DNA of 9,114 nucleotides from an uncultured Bacteroidales bacterium (GTDB lineage: Bacteria; Bacteroidota; Bacteroidia; Bacteroidales; JAUNSR01), in NCBI GenBank assembly GCA_947074245.1, contig CAMTOW010000057.1, forward strand, positions 1 through 9,114. The letters are read 5' to 3'. Position 1 is the first letter of the stretch, and each line of letters starts with the position of its first letter. Shown here in pieces: positions 1 through 7,373 of this stretch. The translations under genes and the position numbers were made by a program. Below the pieces are notes generated by a model. It had not been told where the DNA came from, made no database searches, and saw nothing but the letters and a program-made list of their open reading frames with translations.

Positions 1-43
1 GGTATTGCGAAAAAAGAAATAAAACGCTGAAACGATATATTAT

Positions 44-83
44 AATAATGGCTACCTCATTTATTTGAGGTAGCCATTGTTGT
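44..83. terminator. Strong hairpin terminator, possibly bidirectional
   Basis: Arms aatggctacctca (47-59) and tgaggtagccatt (66-78) pair over 13 bases around a six-base loop. On the plus strand it is followed by ttgttttat; on the minus strand by an A/T-rich run (attattata). It can end the small secreted gene on the minus strand and perhaps a plus-strand gene outside the window. Positions 1-43 hold nothing I can identify. Confidence 0.75.
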
Positions 84-84
84 T

Positions 85-180
85 TTATAGAGTGAATTTC
101 AGGATCTTTCCACTATGTGAATCTAACCGTAGGTTTGTTGGTTTATCGGGGTGCAGACTTATATTCTCTATATGCTGAAT
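85..180 (-). other. Out-of-frame C-terminal tail of the small exported protein
   Basis: In the -1 frame relative to the gene, the minus strand reads IQHIENISLHPDKP and then TNLRLDSHSGKILKFTL, ending in TAA (85-87). Its 31 codons contain no stop, whereas the annotated frame has TAG, TAA, TAG and TGA in the same stretch. The tail stops a few bases before the hairpin at 47-78, the usual position for a real gene end. The break would lie at about 172-190, where ttcagc is repeated. I see no slippery heptamer, so a single-base deletion or a sequencing error is more likely than programmed frameshifting. Confidence 0.55.
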
Positions 181-764
181 GCGCTGAACGTACGGTAGCT
201 TCCTTCATCGATACCATCGTAATGAGACGTTGCAACGGCAAAGCTCAATGAAGGATAAGCCCCTTCGTTTACGATCGAACGGATACTGAATGAGATTCTG
301 TATGCGGAGTTCAACGGAAGATCATCACCAGTCATGAAGAACAATGTCGTATTCGGCAATGAATAAGAACAAGCCTCTCCACGGAAATCGTCTGCAGTCG
401 TATTTTTTCCTTTTATACAAAACAGGTTACCCAATTCGCCACCCGGTACGATCGAACAAGAACTGAAGAAATTATCAAAAACCTCTTGCTCAGCAGCCGG
501 CAATTCGCCGTAAAATTTTCCTGCGGTAACGATATCTCCCTCCGGATAATGCGACATCGTAATTGCACCCTCTTTTCCGTCAGCAGCACGGTATGGGAAC
601 GAGATGTTCCAGTCTGTTTTACATGTTTCTTTAATGAAAAGCTGTTCGGCCGAACCAAGTTGCATCTGACTGAATTTCCAGTTTTTCGGAGTCATGTCCT
701 GCGCATTCATACTGATAGCCGACAACAATAATGCAGAATTAAAAAGTAAAGATCTTTTTTTCAT
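168..764 (-). CDS. Small exported protein of unknown function, probably frameshifted at its 3' end
   Basis: I do not recognise the family. The 198-residue product starts with a clear signal peptide (MKKRSLLFNSALLLSAISMNAQ, residues 1-22) without a lipobox, so it should be periplasmic or released. The mature part has four cysteines and alternating hydrophobic and polar stretches (for example YRISFSIRSI 155-164 and PSLSFAVATSHYDG 170-183) that suggest a beta-sandwich fold, possibly carbohydrate-binding (weak inference). The start is the ATG at 764, preceded by an A/T-rich leader and a -7-like element. The annotated frame ends abruptly at FSAFSI (TAG, 168-170), in the middle of what looks like a beta-strand region. 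Another frame continues without stops to 85, directly before a hairpin, so the original C-terminus was probably about 30 residues longer. It has its own promoter candidate and follows the HTCS terminator; it may be an HTCS target. Confidence 0.75.
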   Translation of the reverse strand: MKKRSLLFNSALLLSAISMNAQDMTPKNWKFSQMQLGSAEQLFIKETCKTDWNISFPYRAADGKEGAITMSHYPEGDIVTAGKFYGELPAAEQEVFDNFFSSCSIVPGGELGNLFCIKGKNTTADDFRGEACSYSLPNTTLFFMTGDDLPLNSAYRISFSIRSIVNEGAYPSLSFAVATSHYDGIDEGSYRTFSAFSI

Positions 765-830
765 GATACGTGTTTTTATAGTTTTATAAATGGTTAATCG
801 TTGTGTTTGTCATTTGTGTTTTCTCTGTGG

Positions 831-838
831 CAAATATA
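831..838 (-). promoter_or_regulatory. Candidate -7 element for the small secreted gene
   Basis: TATATTTG on the minus strand matches TAnnTTTG exactly. It predicts a start site near 824 and a leader of about 60 bases. No TTTG lies 19-21 bases upstream; the palindrome at 857-876 occupies that place, which suggests a promoter depending on an activator (inference). Confidence 0.45.
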
Positions 839-856
839 TCCGGGGGCACCCGAAGC

Positions 857-876
857 GATGTATGATATCGTACATC
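857..876. promoter_or_regulatory. Operator-like 20-bp palindrome
   Basis: The sequence gatgtatgatatcgtacatc pairs with itself at 9 of 10 positions (only 863/870 mismatch). It sits where the -33 element of the downstream promoter should be. It is centred about 42 bases before the predicted start site, a position typical of activators that contact RNA polymerase directly. The bound protein is unknown. Confidence 0.45.
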
Positions 877-916
877 TTTTTTCCAAATCCGTATATCAAA
901 CTGAATACCAATATCT

Positions 917-945
917 TCCGTACGTTTTCAAACATTATCCGTACG
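917..945. repeat. TCCGTACG direct repeats, 21-bp spacing
   Basis: TCCGTACG occurs at 917-924 and 938-945, exactly 21 bp (two helical turns) apart; a related tccgtata lies at 888-895. AraC-family regulators are known to bind direct half-sites about 21 bp apart, and the neighbouring HTCS ends in an AraC domain, so this is a candidate HTCS binding site upstream of the small secreted gene. Similarity outside the 8-bp core is low, and the core is itself nearly palindromic (CGTACG). Confidence 0.4.
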
Positions 946-992
946 ATAAGATACCTTTTGCGCCTATTCCGTGTTCTGAATTCATATCGACA

Positions 993-1028
993 CAAAAAAG
1001 CCGGATCTACCTTTCGGTAAATCCGGCT
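993..1028 (-). terminator. Intrinsic terminator of the HTCS gene
   Basis: Arms agccggat (999-1006) and atccggct (1021-1028) pair perfectly and continue, after one mismatch, with tacc/ggta around a four-base loop. On the minus strand the stem is followed by six T residues. It starts 18 bases after the HTCS stop codon, so the small gene at 764 is not simply the tail of the HTCS transcript. Confidence 0.9.
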
Positions 1029-1046
1029 GAAATCTTTGAATCCGCC

Positions 1047-4000
1047 TCAACAAACCTCTTCCATCTTCCGATAAGCGGAAGGAGAATATCCGGTAACGGT
1101 TTTGAACGAAGTGCTGAAGTAGCGTTGGTTATTGAATCCGGTCCTCTCCGAGATCTCCTGAATGCTCAGTGTCGTTTCCCGCAATAAAAGAGACGCCTTA
1201 TCGATCCTAAACTTATTGATATAATCATTTACACTCATGCCCGTCAGATTCTTCACTTTGGTATAAAGAGAAGTTCGGCTGTAACCCATTTCCTTCAATA
1301 CGAAAGCGACATCCAGTTCGGGTGTGCTCAAATTCTCCACAATGGTCTTATTGAGTTTCAGCAAGAACGTTTCGTCGGTATTGCTGAAGGTGCTCTCTTC
1401 GGGCGAAACACGAAGAATATTGTTTCGATAACGCGATTTGATCTGTTCTCGGCTTCTCAACAAATTGCTTACGATCGTCTTAAGCAGATCCAGATCAAAC
1501 GGTTTCGCCAGATAAGCGTCAGCTCCGGTCTTATAACCGGACGCGATACTGTCTGCGTCGCCCCGTGCCGTCAGTAGAATGATCGGGATATGGCTTGTTT
1601 CCAAATCTCCCTTCAACCGCTGGCATAACTCAAAGCCACCCATGACCGGCATCATCACGTCACTCAGGATCAGATCCGGTTCGTTTTCTTTCACGATCCG
1701 CAAAGCATCTCGCCCATCCTTTGCGGTCAAAACCTTTTTAAAGTCATTCTCTAAAGATTCTTTCAAAAACGATCGCAGTTCGGGAGCATCCTCTACGATC
1801 AGCAGCGTATATTCTTTCAGATCCGCCCAATGGCAGACCGTATCGGCTACGTTTCCAAAATCAATGTCTCTCATCCGGTCGGAAGCAGAAGACGGATCTT
1901 CGCCTACGATCGTTTCAAATTCAGAAGCATTGATCGGTATTTCGCAATAGAAAGTCGCTCCGCCATTCTCATTGGCAAACGCGCCCATCGTTCCCTTATG
2001 CAGTTCAACCAAAACCTTACACATCGACAGTCCGATACCGCTACCCTGCCGGTCGTGGTCGCTCTGATAGTAACGGGTAAAGAGTTTGTCTACGTCCACG
2101 TTTCCAAGTCCGATGCCATTGTCAGCCACTTCGATTCGGACCAGATCTCCCTTCCGCTGTGTTCGAAGAGCGATCTCTCCCCCTTCGTTACTGAACTTCA
2201 ATGCGTTCATCAAGAGATTGGTAATTACGATTTTCAATTTCGATGCGTCGAAATCCACTTTGTTTATCGCGGGATCCATGTCCTGGATGAAATCAATCCG
2301 CTTTGCCCGAAACTCTTCTTCGAAATCGACCGATATTTCGCGAATCCATTTATTCATATCCACACCTGCCATCCGAATCTCTTCGGGATTCACCTCAGCC
2401 TTGTGCACATCCAATACCATATTGACGATCGATTGCATGTGAAACACCTGTTTATAAATCGAGTGGAGTCGGGTCGATACGTCATCCGAGAATTCATGTT
2501 CACGCAGCAAACGTTGCAGCGGAGCATACACCAGCGTTAACGGAGTGCGAAGCTCATGGCTGATATTGATCAGGAAACGTACTTTCTCTTCGAACATATG
2601 TTTCTCATGCTCCTGCTTTTCAAACTGAAAACGGGTTTCCTTACGGCGGAGCACGAACCAAACGAAACCGATCATAAGTCCCACGATCGATAGGAAGAAA
2701 AGAGTCCGCACCCACCATAACTTCCACCAAGGCGGTACGATTTGAAGTCTCAGCAAAAGAGTCGGTTCGCTCCAGCCTCCGTCGAGAGTGCTGCACGAAG
2801 CTTTTATCTCATAACGCCCGGGAGGCAGATAATTAAGCGACAAAGTATTATCCAGCGATTCGATCACCTGATCATCCTTTCCGCTGATATTGAATCGAAA
2901 CAGTCGTTTCCGAAAACGATCCGATTCGCAAGCCATCACTTTCAATAAGAACGAACTGTAATCCCACGGTAATTTCAACTGATTCTTTTCATAGATCTTG
3001 TCGTTGACATCCACTCCGTTGAGAGTAACGTCGAGAACGGCTACCTGAGGTACTTCGGCTTTCTGAAAAGAAATATTTCGGTCGATCCGCAACATCCCCA
3101 TATTTCCGCCAATATAGATATCGCCCTTCTGTGCGATACAAGAGGAGTTGGGTATATATTCGTTGGGTAATACGCCGTCAGATTCTCCCAATACGGCCAG
3201 TTTCCCTTCGTTGATCTGATAACAGAACAGCAATCCCTGAGCCCCGATCCACAAACGATCCTGCCGGTCGATGGTCAAAGAGCTTACATCCCGGAAATAA
3301 ACGTTCTCAATCACTTGTTCATGAGCATAAATCGGATCGTAACAGACCAATCCGTGGTTGGTTCCGATCCAGAAGTGCCCTTTCTGGTCGCGACATACGT
3401 CATTGATCGTGATATGCGGTTGCGCCGTATAGATCGGAGTAAGCGTAAACGTCTTATTATTCAGCTCGAAGATATCTCCCGCGCCCGATAAGAATGATCG
3501 GTAAGGCGTTTCGTAAATCACCTTTAGCGTATTGACCGAGTGTTCCGTTTCGGATGGAGCATTGAGCGCGACCGGGTTGAATCGGTGTTCGTCGATATCG
3601 TATATGAACAGGCTGTCGGCAGACAAATAGATCTGCGAGGAAGAGAGCTTCATCACGTTGATCGAACTTCCCCGTTCGTTAACGATCCGCTCCCGATCCT
3701 TATCTCGAAAAATAAATTTTCGTTTTCGGGAAGTCGTCTTATCAAACAGAAACAAGCCTTTTCCATATTCGGAAATCAAAAGTTCCCGGTCGGAATATTC
3801 GGTTATAGAAACCACTTTCTCTTTCGAATCGTCCGCATAATGGCGAAATGAATTGGTTTTCGGGTCCAATCGGTTCAAACCTCCACCGTCGGTTCCGATC
3901 CAGAGTATCCCGTCGCGATCTTCATAAACCGACAAGACGGTAGCTTCACTCAATCCATAGGTACTATGCAGGGGAGATTCCTTATAAGTCTTCATCGACA

Positions 4001-5006
4001 CCTCATGGATACCGATCAATCCGCCACGCACAAGCCCCGCCCACATGTTGTTATAACGATCCAGATGCAGGCAGTAAACCGAATTGCCCGGCAGGGAATT
4101 GTAACTGGCGGATTCCTTACCCGGTATCGTAAATCCGCGCTGATCCGGTTCGAGAATACAAATTCCCCCTCCGTCAGTAGCCAACCAGATCTTCCGGTCT
4201 TTTTCGGCGATATTCAAGATGATATCATTCGATAAATCTGAGTTCCCGGTAGTGAACATCTCTTTGAAACGACCTTCTTGATCAAAACACCAGAGTCCTT
4301 TCCCATAGGGTGAAAACCAGAGATTTCCATTTTCGTCCACATGATAAGCCGAAATATCCTTTCCCGCATATCCTTCAAACGATTCGATCCGGCCCGATTC
4401 CGAATCATAGATCCAGATACCGCGCCAACGCGTCCCGGTCACCCATTTCCCGGCACTCCAGGAACGGATGAATATGATGTTGCCGGAGAAGTCCTCGTTC
4501 GGATTCTCAAAAGGCAGAAAATGGATTTCAGAAGTTGCGTAATAGTATCGGAAAAGCCGATCGCTCCCGAATACGACTCCCCCTTCCACCAACATGCAGG
4601 TTTGCGCGAAAAGAGATGATCCGGCATAACTCATCGGGGTGAAACAATCGTGTTTCCGATCATACAGAGCCAGTCCGCGCCCCGTACTGATCCATAAGTT
4701 CTGCAACGAATCTTCTTTCAAAAATAAAATTCGGTTATCGGGCAAAGAAGTACTATCCGGCGTGTTCAGGTAGGTGCGTATCTCATTTTCATGATAGCGG
4801 TTCAAACCCGATTTCGTGCCGATCCATACGTATCCTTTATAATCGTCTTCGATACAATGAACGAACGATTGAGACAAACCCTGCTGAATGGATATTTGTT
4901 TGAAGTAATAATTGGTAGCCGCCATGCCTGTTTCCTGGAAAAAGAAAAATAAGCAGCAAAACAATAGCTTTAGCGATTGAGCGATAAGGTGATAAGAGTA
5001 TTCCAT
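1047..5006 (-). CDS. Hybrid two-component system sensor-regulator (HTCS)
   Basis: One-protein glycan sensor and transcription regulator of the inner membrane, 1319 residues. The start is the first ATG (5006); an in-frame TTG at 5060 adds 18 codons but lies upstream of the predicted -7 element. A hydrophobic leader (about 11-30, ending GMAA) exports the sensor. Reg_prop beta-propeller repeats recur in the periplasmic part, for example YVWIGTKSGLNRY (59-71), ILWIGTDGGGLNRLDP (367-382) and HFWIGTNHGLVCYDP (544-558). A Y_Y_Y domain (about 680-757) and a transmembrane helix (about 768-786) follow. The kinase keeps its H-box (NISHELRTPLT, H817), N-box (NLLMNALKFS) and G-boxes (DNGIG 962-966, GSGIGL 988-993). 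The receiver keeps E1072/D1073, phosphoacceptor D1116, T1146 and K1168. An AraC-type double helix-turn-helix ends the protein (about 1218-1315). All key residues are intact. The adjacent GH20 suggests an amino-sugar-containing glycan ligand (inference). Confidence 0.95.
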   Translation of the reverse strand: MEYSYHLIAQSLKLLFCCLFFFFQETGMAATNYYFKQISIQQGLSQSFVHCIEDDYKGYVWIGTKSGLNRYHENEIRTYLNTPDSTSLPDNRILFLKEDSLQNLWISTGRGLALYDRKHDCFTPMSYAGSSLFAQTCMLVEGGVVFGSDRLFRYYYATSEIHFLPFENPNEDFSGNIIFIRSWSAGKWVTGTRWRGIWIYDSESGRIESFEGYAGKDISAYHVDENGNLWFSPYGKGLWCFDQEGRFKEMFTTGNSDLSNDIILNIAEKDRKIWLATDGGGICILEPDQRGFTIPGKESASYNSLPGNSVYCLHLDRYNNMWAGLVRGGLIGIHEVSMKTYKESPLHSTYGLSEATVLSVYEDRDGILWIGTDGGGLNRLDPKTNSFRHYADDSKEKVVSITEYSDRELLISEYGKGLFLFDKTTSRKRKFIFRDKDRERIVNERGSSINVMKLSSSQIYLSADSLFIYDIDEHRFNPVALNAPSETEHSVNTLKVIYETPYRSFLSGAGDIFELNNKTFTLTPIYTAQPHITINDVCRDQKGHFWIGTNHGLVCYDPIYAHEQVIENVYFRDVSSLTIDRQDRLWIGAQGLLFCYQINEGKLAVLGESDGVLPNEYIPNSSCIAQKGDIYIGGNMGMLRIDRNISFQKAEVPQVAVLDVTLNGVDVNDKIYEKNQLKLPWDYSSFLLKVMACESDRFRKRLFRFNISGKDDQVIESLDNTLSLNYLPPGRYEIKASCSTLDGGWSEPTLLLRLQIVPPWWKLWWVRTLFFLSIVGLMIGFVWFVLRRKETRFQFEKQEHEKHMFEEKVRFLINISHELRTPLTLVYAPLQRLLREHEFSDDVSTRLHSIYKQVFHMQSIVNMVLDVHKAEVNPEEIRMAGVDMNKWIREISVDFEEEFRAKRIDFIQDMDPAINKVDFDASKLKIVITNLLMNALKFSNEGGEIALRTQRKGDLVRIEVADNGIGLGNVDVDKLFTRYYQSDHDRQGSGIGLSMCKVLVELHKGTMGAFANENGGATFYCEIPINASEFETIVGEDPSSASDRMRDIDFGNVADTVCHWADLKEYTLLIVEDAPELRSFLKESLENDFKKVLTAKDGRDALRIVKENEPDLILSDVMMPVMGGFELCQRLKGDLETSHIPIILLTARGDADSIASGYKTGADAYLAKPFDLDLLKTIVSNLLRSREQIKSRYRNNILRVSPEESTFSNTDETFLLKLNKTIVENLSTPELDVAFVLKEMGYSRTSLYTKVKNLTGMSVNDYINKFRIDKASLLLRETTLSIQEISERTGFNNQRYFSTSFKTVTGYSPSAYRKMEEVC

Positions 5007-5202
5007 AGATAAAAGGCATAATGCAACAAATATATAAATGTTTTTTACAAAAACGATCAATAAATCTATATCCGTTTACTCAAAGCGATTTTATATTAAA
5101 ATATTTTCATAAGCAACCTATTCCTACCAAAAAAGCACTTTATCACCTGCTACGCGTTCTTTGATATCGAGCGATCCTATTGCGACCGAATATTCGCTTC
5201 GA
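5007..5202 (-). promoter_or_regulatory. GH20-HTCS intergenic gap with candidate HTCS promoter
   Basis: The minus strand carries TATATTTG (5034-5027), an exact match to the Bacteroidetes -7 element TAnnTTTG. It would start transcription near 5020, about 14 bases before the ATG at 5006. No TTTG lies at the normal upstream spacing; the nearest candidates leave gaps of 13 or 23 bases, so the promoter may be weak or need an activator. I found no convincing terminator after GH20, so read-through from GH20 into the HTCS gene is also possible. A 10-bp perfect palindrome (cgaatattcg, 5187-5196) lies just after the GH20 stop. Confidence 0.45.
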
Positions 5203-7185
5203 TCAGTCCGTTACCGGTTCTATGTAGTTTTTCACTTCCAGATTACGTATTTCACTTTTGAAATCTCCCGTTTTTTGAAGCGGAAAAATAAAAGTAGGGA
5301 TGTATTCGAGCGAATCTTTCCCACCGTTATAGTAAGTAAGCGTACGATCCAGACGATCGACCAGGCGATCATCGGCAAATAGCGATACCGAACCTTTATC
5401 CCCTTCGATCCGCAAGCGGGCATTACGACCGTCGCGTACGCTGTAACGGAACGTATCGAGATAACCGTCACGCATAAAACCGAGAAATCCGTTTACCGGA
5501 TCCGAAAGGAAGAATGTCCCGTCGGGGGAAGAGAACAAGGCGGTTCCCGCCTCCTCGTTGCGTCCGTTCAGATCGAACGATACGGTATAGTCGTAGCCGA
5601 TTGCCTGAATGCCCGTCGTCGATTGCGGCAACAGTTCGGCGGCTTCATAAATCACCGTGTTCGGTGCTCCTACGCGCGCAAGACGATTCACGCCCGGCGC
5701 TTCCGATAAGGCCTGACGCTTCTTGTCGAACGATTCGTAAGGTTCGCTGACGTTCGCTCCGGTCCACATCTTGGCGGAAAGCGTATGCAGCGCCGGCATG
5801 AACCGATGATGGATATCCGCCGTAGTGACTCCGTTTCCGGCATGATCGTTCCACACGGCAAACATCCCCCCCTCAATAGCTGCCAGCGATTTCTTATCCC
5901 GGTTTTTCAGGATATTTTCCGGCAGCCAGGTTTCATACAATCGTTTCGTATCCAGATAATCCTGATAATAACTTGCTCCCGGCACGATATAAATATCATG
6001 ATCGTTGACAGAGATCAATTGATATCCCTGACGGACCATTTCATCCGGATCGGCGAAATAAGTAGACCACGCACCCATCAACACATTGTCCGACTTAACC
6101 GGAGTGTCGCCGGCCGCATGACTGAGCGAACCCCATACGACCGCTTGCTTGCCATATTGCTCCACATAACGGATGTAATAATCGGTGAAGTAGCGGAACT
6201 TCTCGACCACCTCTTTCTTGGCATTCGAGTATTCGTCCGTTCCGATATGAACCCGTTTTCCGACGAATACCGGATCTTCTCCGGTCAGATATTCATCCAA
6301 TAGCGCATCGACAAACTCATACGTCTTCGGATTGAAGATATCCAGATGGTCCATCCCATACTCTTCGCTCCCTATTTCGGGCATATATTGCGTAAATGCC
6401 AGGGCATGCGCAGGCACGTCCACTTCGGGAATGATCTCCACTCCGTATTTTAAAGCCTCTTTCTGAAACTCACGAAATTCGTCTTTGGTATAATATCCGT
6501 CAAAAGCCTCCAGTCCCGGATAGGTGTCGCTCTCCAGGCGGAAAGCGGCATAGGTCTTGTCCCAGTTCTCTCCATAATATTGCTTGAACGCATTATCGTT
6601 GAGATGCACCTGCAACGTGTTCATTTTATAATAAGACATCACCTTTACCAGATCTCGCAGATAATCCATCGGAATGTATTTACGCCCGCAATCGAGCATA
6701 AAACCGCGTATCCGGTAGTCGGGATAATCGATGATTTCTCCACAAGGCAACGCGTGAGCGGCATCTTGTTCGGCGATCTGAAGCAACGTGCGGCTAGCCT
6801 GATATACACCTTCGGTAGTAGGCGCTTCCAGACGAGCCTCTCCGGATGTGATGTTCATCCGATACCCTTCGTTACCGAGCCGTCCGTTTTTTCGGAGCGA
6901 CAGAACGATATCACCCGAAGCCGGTTTTCCGGTTCCGACGGTCAGAGCCTTGCCCGTCACGCTTTTCAGATCCTGAGCGAGCTGATTTGCGATTTCACGC
7001 AAACGCCCGTCCGTACCTACACAAACGATTCGTGTCGACGGTGTGATCTCGAAAAGGCCTTCATTGCCTTTCCATTCTTTCAATTCGGGGATTACAAACG
7101 GTTTTTCGTTTTTTTCTGCGGACGCAGACGCATACGTTGCGAGAAGCGACAGAAGCAACATACTTCTGCGGAGTGTATTCTTCAT
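5203..7185 (-). CDS. Exported GH20 family beta-N-acetylhexosaminidase
   Basis: Predicted to cleave terminal beta-linked GlcNAc or GalNAc (or a disaccharide containing one) by the substrate-assisted mechanism of family GH20. The 660-residue protein starts with a signal peptide (MKNTLRRSMLLLSLLATYASASA, likely cut after residue 23) without a lipobox Cys, so the periplasm is the likely site. Residues about 28-155 form the GH20b-like N-terminal domain. The catalytic barrel runs from about 158 to 500: R160 in IRGFMLDCGRKY, VHLND (193-197), PEVDVPAH (253-260) and HIGTDEY (313-319), whose D317-E318 match the catalytic Asp-Glu pair. W350, W373 and W445 probably line the sugar pocket. A C-terminal beta-rich domain (about 506-653) resembles a lectin-like sandwich. 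Oddities are Thr in place of the second Gly of HxGGDE, and no Gln-x-Trp-Arg after VHLND. Lacto-N-biosidase-like specificity is possible and cannot be decided here. The HTCS gene follows after about 200 bases. Confidence 0.93.
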   Translation of the reverse strand: MKNTLRRSMLLLSLLATYASASAEKNEKPFVIPELKEWKGNEGLFEITPSTRIVCVGTDGRLREIANQLAQDLKSVTGKALTVGTGKPASGDIVLSLRKNGRLGNEGYRMNITSGEARLEAPTTEGVYQASRTLLQIAEQDAAHALPCGEIIDYPDYRIRGFMLDCGRKYIPMDYLRDLVKVMSYYKMNTLQVHLNDNAFKQYYGENWDKTYAAFRLESDTYPGLEAFDGYYTKDEFREFQKEALKYGVEIIPEVDVPAHALAFTQYMPEIGSEEYGMDHLDIFNPKTYEFVDALLDEYLTGEDPVFVGKRVHIGTDEYSNAKKEVVEKFRYFTDYYIRYVEQYGKQAVVWGSLSHAAGDTPVKSDNVLMGAWSTYFADPDEMVRQGYQLISVNDHDIYIVPGASYYQDYLDTKRLYETWLPENILKNRDKKSLAAIEGGMFAVWNDHAGNGVTTADIHHRFMPALHTLSAKMWTGANVSEPYESFDKKRQALSEAPGVNRLARVGAPNTVIYEAAELLPQSTTGIQAIGYDYTVSFDLNGRNEEAGTALFSSPDGTFFLSDPVNGFLGFMRDGYLDTFRYSVRDGRNARLRIEGDKGSVSLFADDRLVDRLDRTLTYYNGGKDSLEYIPTFIFPLQKTGDFKSEIRNLEVKNYIEPVTD

Positions 7186-7189
7186 AAGA

Positions 7190-7285
7190 AAAAGGTGTGT
7201 GGATAAGATAAATAAGATTAAGTGTTGCGAATATAACCGATTTCAGACAGCATCGCAATAAAAGGTGTAAAATCACACACTTTTT
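7190..7285. repeat. Repeated AAAAGGTGT boxes around the GH20 promoter
   Basis: AAAAGGTGT occurs on the plus strand at 7190-7198 and 7260-7268. A related inverted box, acacttttt, lies at 7277-7285. One copy abuts the upstream side of the predicted -33 element, and the other lies in the predicted leader close to the start codon. The arrangement could form paired operators, but the boxes are short and A-rich, so chance is possible. Confidence 0.3.
7228..7258 (-). promoter_or_regulatory. Candidate Bacteroidetes-type promoter of the GH20 gene
   Basis: Reading the minus strand, TTG (7258-7256) is followed after exactly 20 bases by TATATTCG (7235-7228), one mismatch from the Bacteroidetes -7 consensus TAnnTTTG. 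The spacing fits the known -33/-7 arrangement. Transcription would begin near 7221, giving a leader of about 35 bases before the ATG at 7185. The candidate lies just downstream of the typA terminator, where a promoter is expected. Assigned by motif only. Confidence 0.6.
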
Positions 7286-7296
7286 CTACAATCGAC

Positions 7297-7343
7297 TAAA
7301 AAGAAAGGAGGACATTCCCGCGTCAAAGCCGGAATGTCCTCCT
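7297..7343 (-). terminator. Intrinsic terminator of typA
   Basis: Thirteen perfectly paired bases (arms 7306-7318 and 7331-7343, sequence aggaggacattcc and its complement) enclose a 12-base loop. On the minus strand the stem is followed by a T-rich run (tttcttttta, 7297-7306). It lies 30 bases after the typA stop codon. It separates typA from the GH20 gene, which therefore needs its own promoter. Confidence 0.9.
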
Positions 7344-7373
7344 CTAATTCTATTTCGAATCCTAAAGTCAGGA

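Noticed and set aside
165..195. Programmed -1 frameshift in the small secreted gene
   Set aside because: There is no X-XXY-YYZ slippery heptamer at the junction, so mutation or sequence error is the simpler reading.
801..1187. 128-codon plus-strand open frame running from the intergenic gap into the HTCS end
   Set aside because: It crosses the HTCS terminator and the antisense of the AraC domain, and the peptide looks non-coding.
1830..2540. 236-codon plus-strand open frame opposite the HTCS kinase region
   Set aside because: It lies fully antisense to a clear kinase domain; its composition is that of the complement, with no signal, domain or promoter.
5140..5202. Possible terminator between GH20 and the HTCS gene
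   Set aside because: Only weak stems of 4-5 bp or the 10-bp palindrome at 5187-5196 are present, and none is followed by a T run.
5785..6303. 172-codon plus-strand open frame opposite the GH20 barrel
   Set aside because: It is antisense to the catalytic domain and is best explained by GH20 codon structure.
6580..7206. 208-codon plus-strand open frame opposite the GH20 N-terminal half
   Set aside because: It is a shadow of the GH20 coding sequence, with no recognisable domain.
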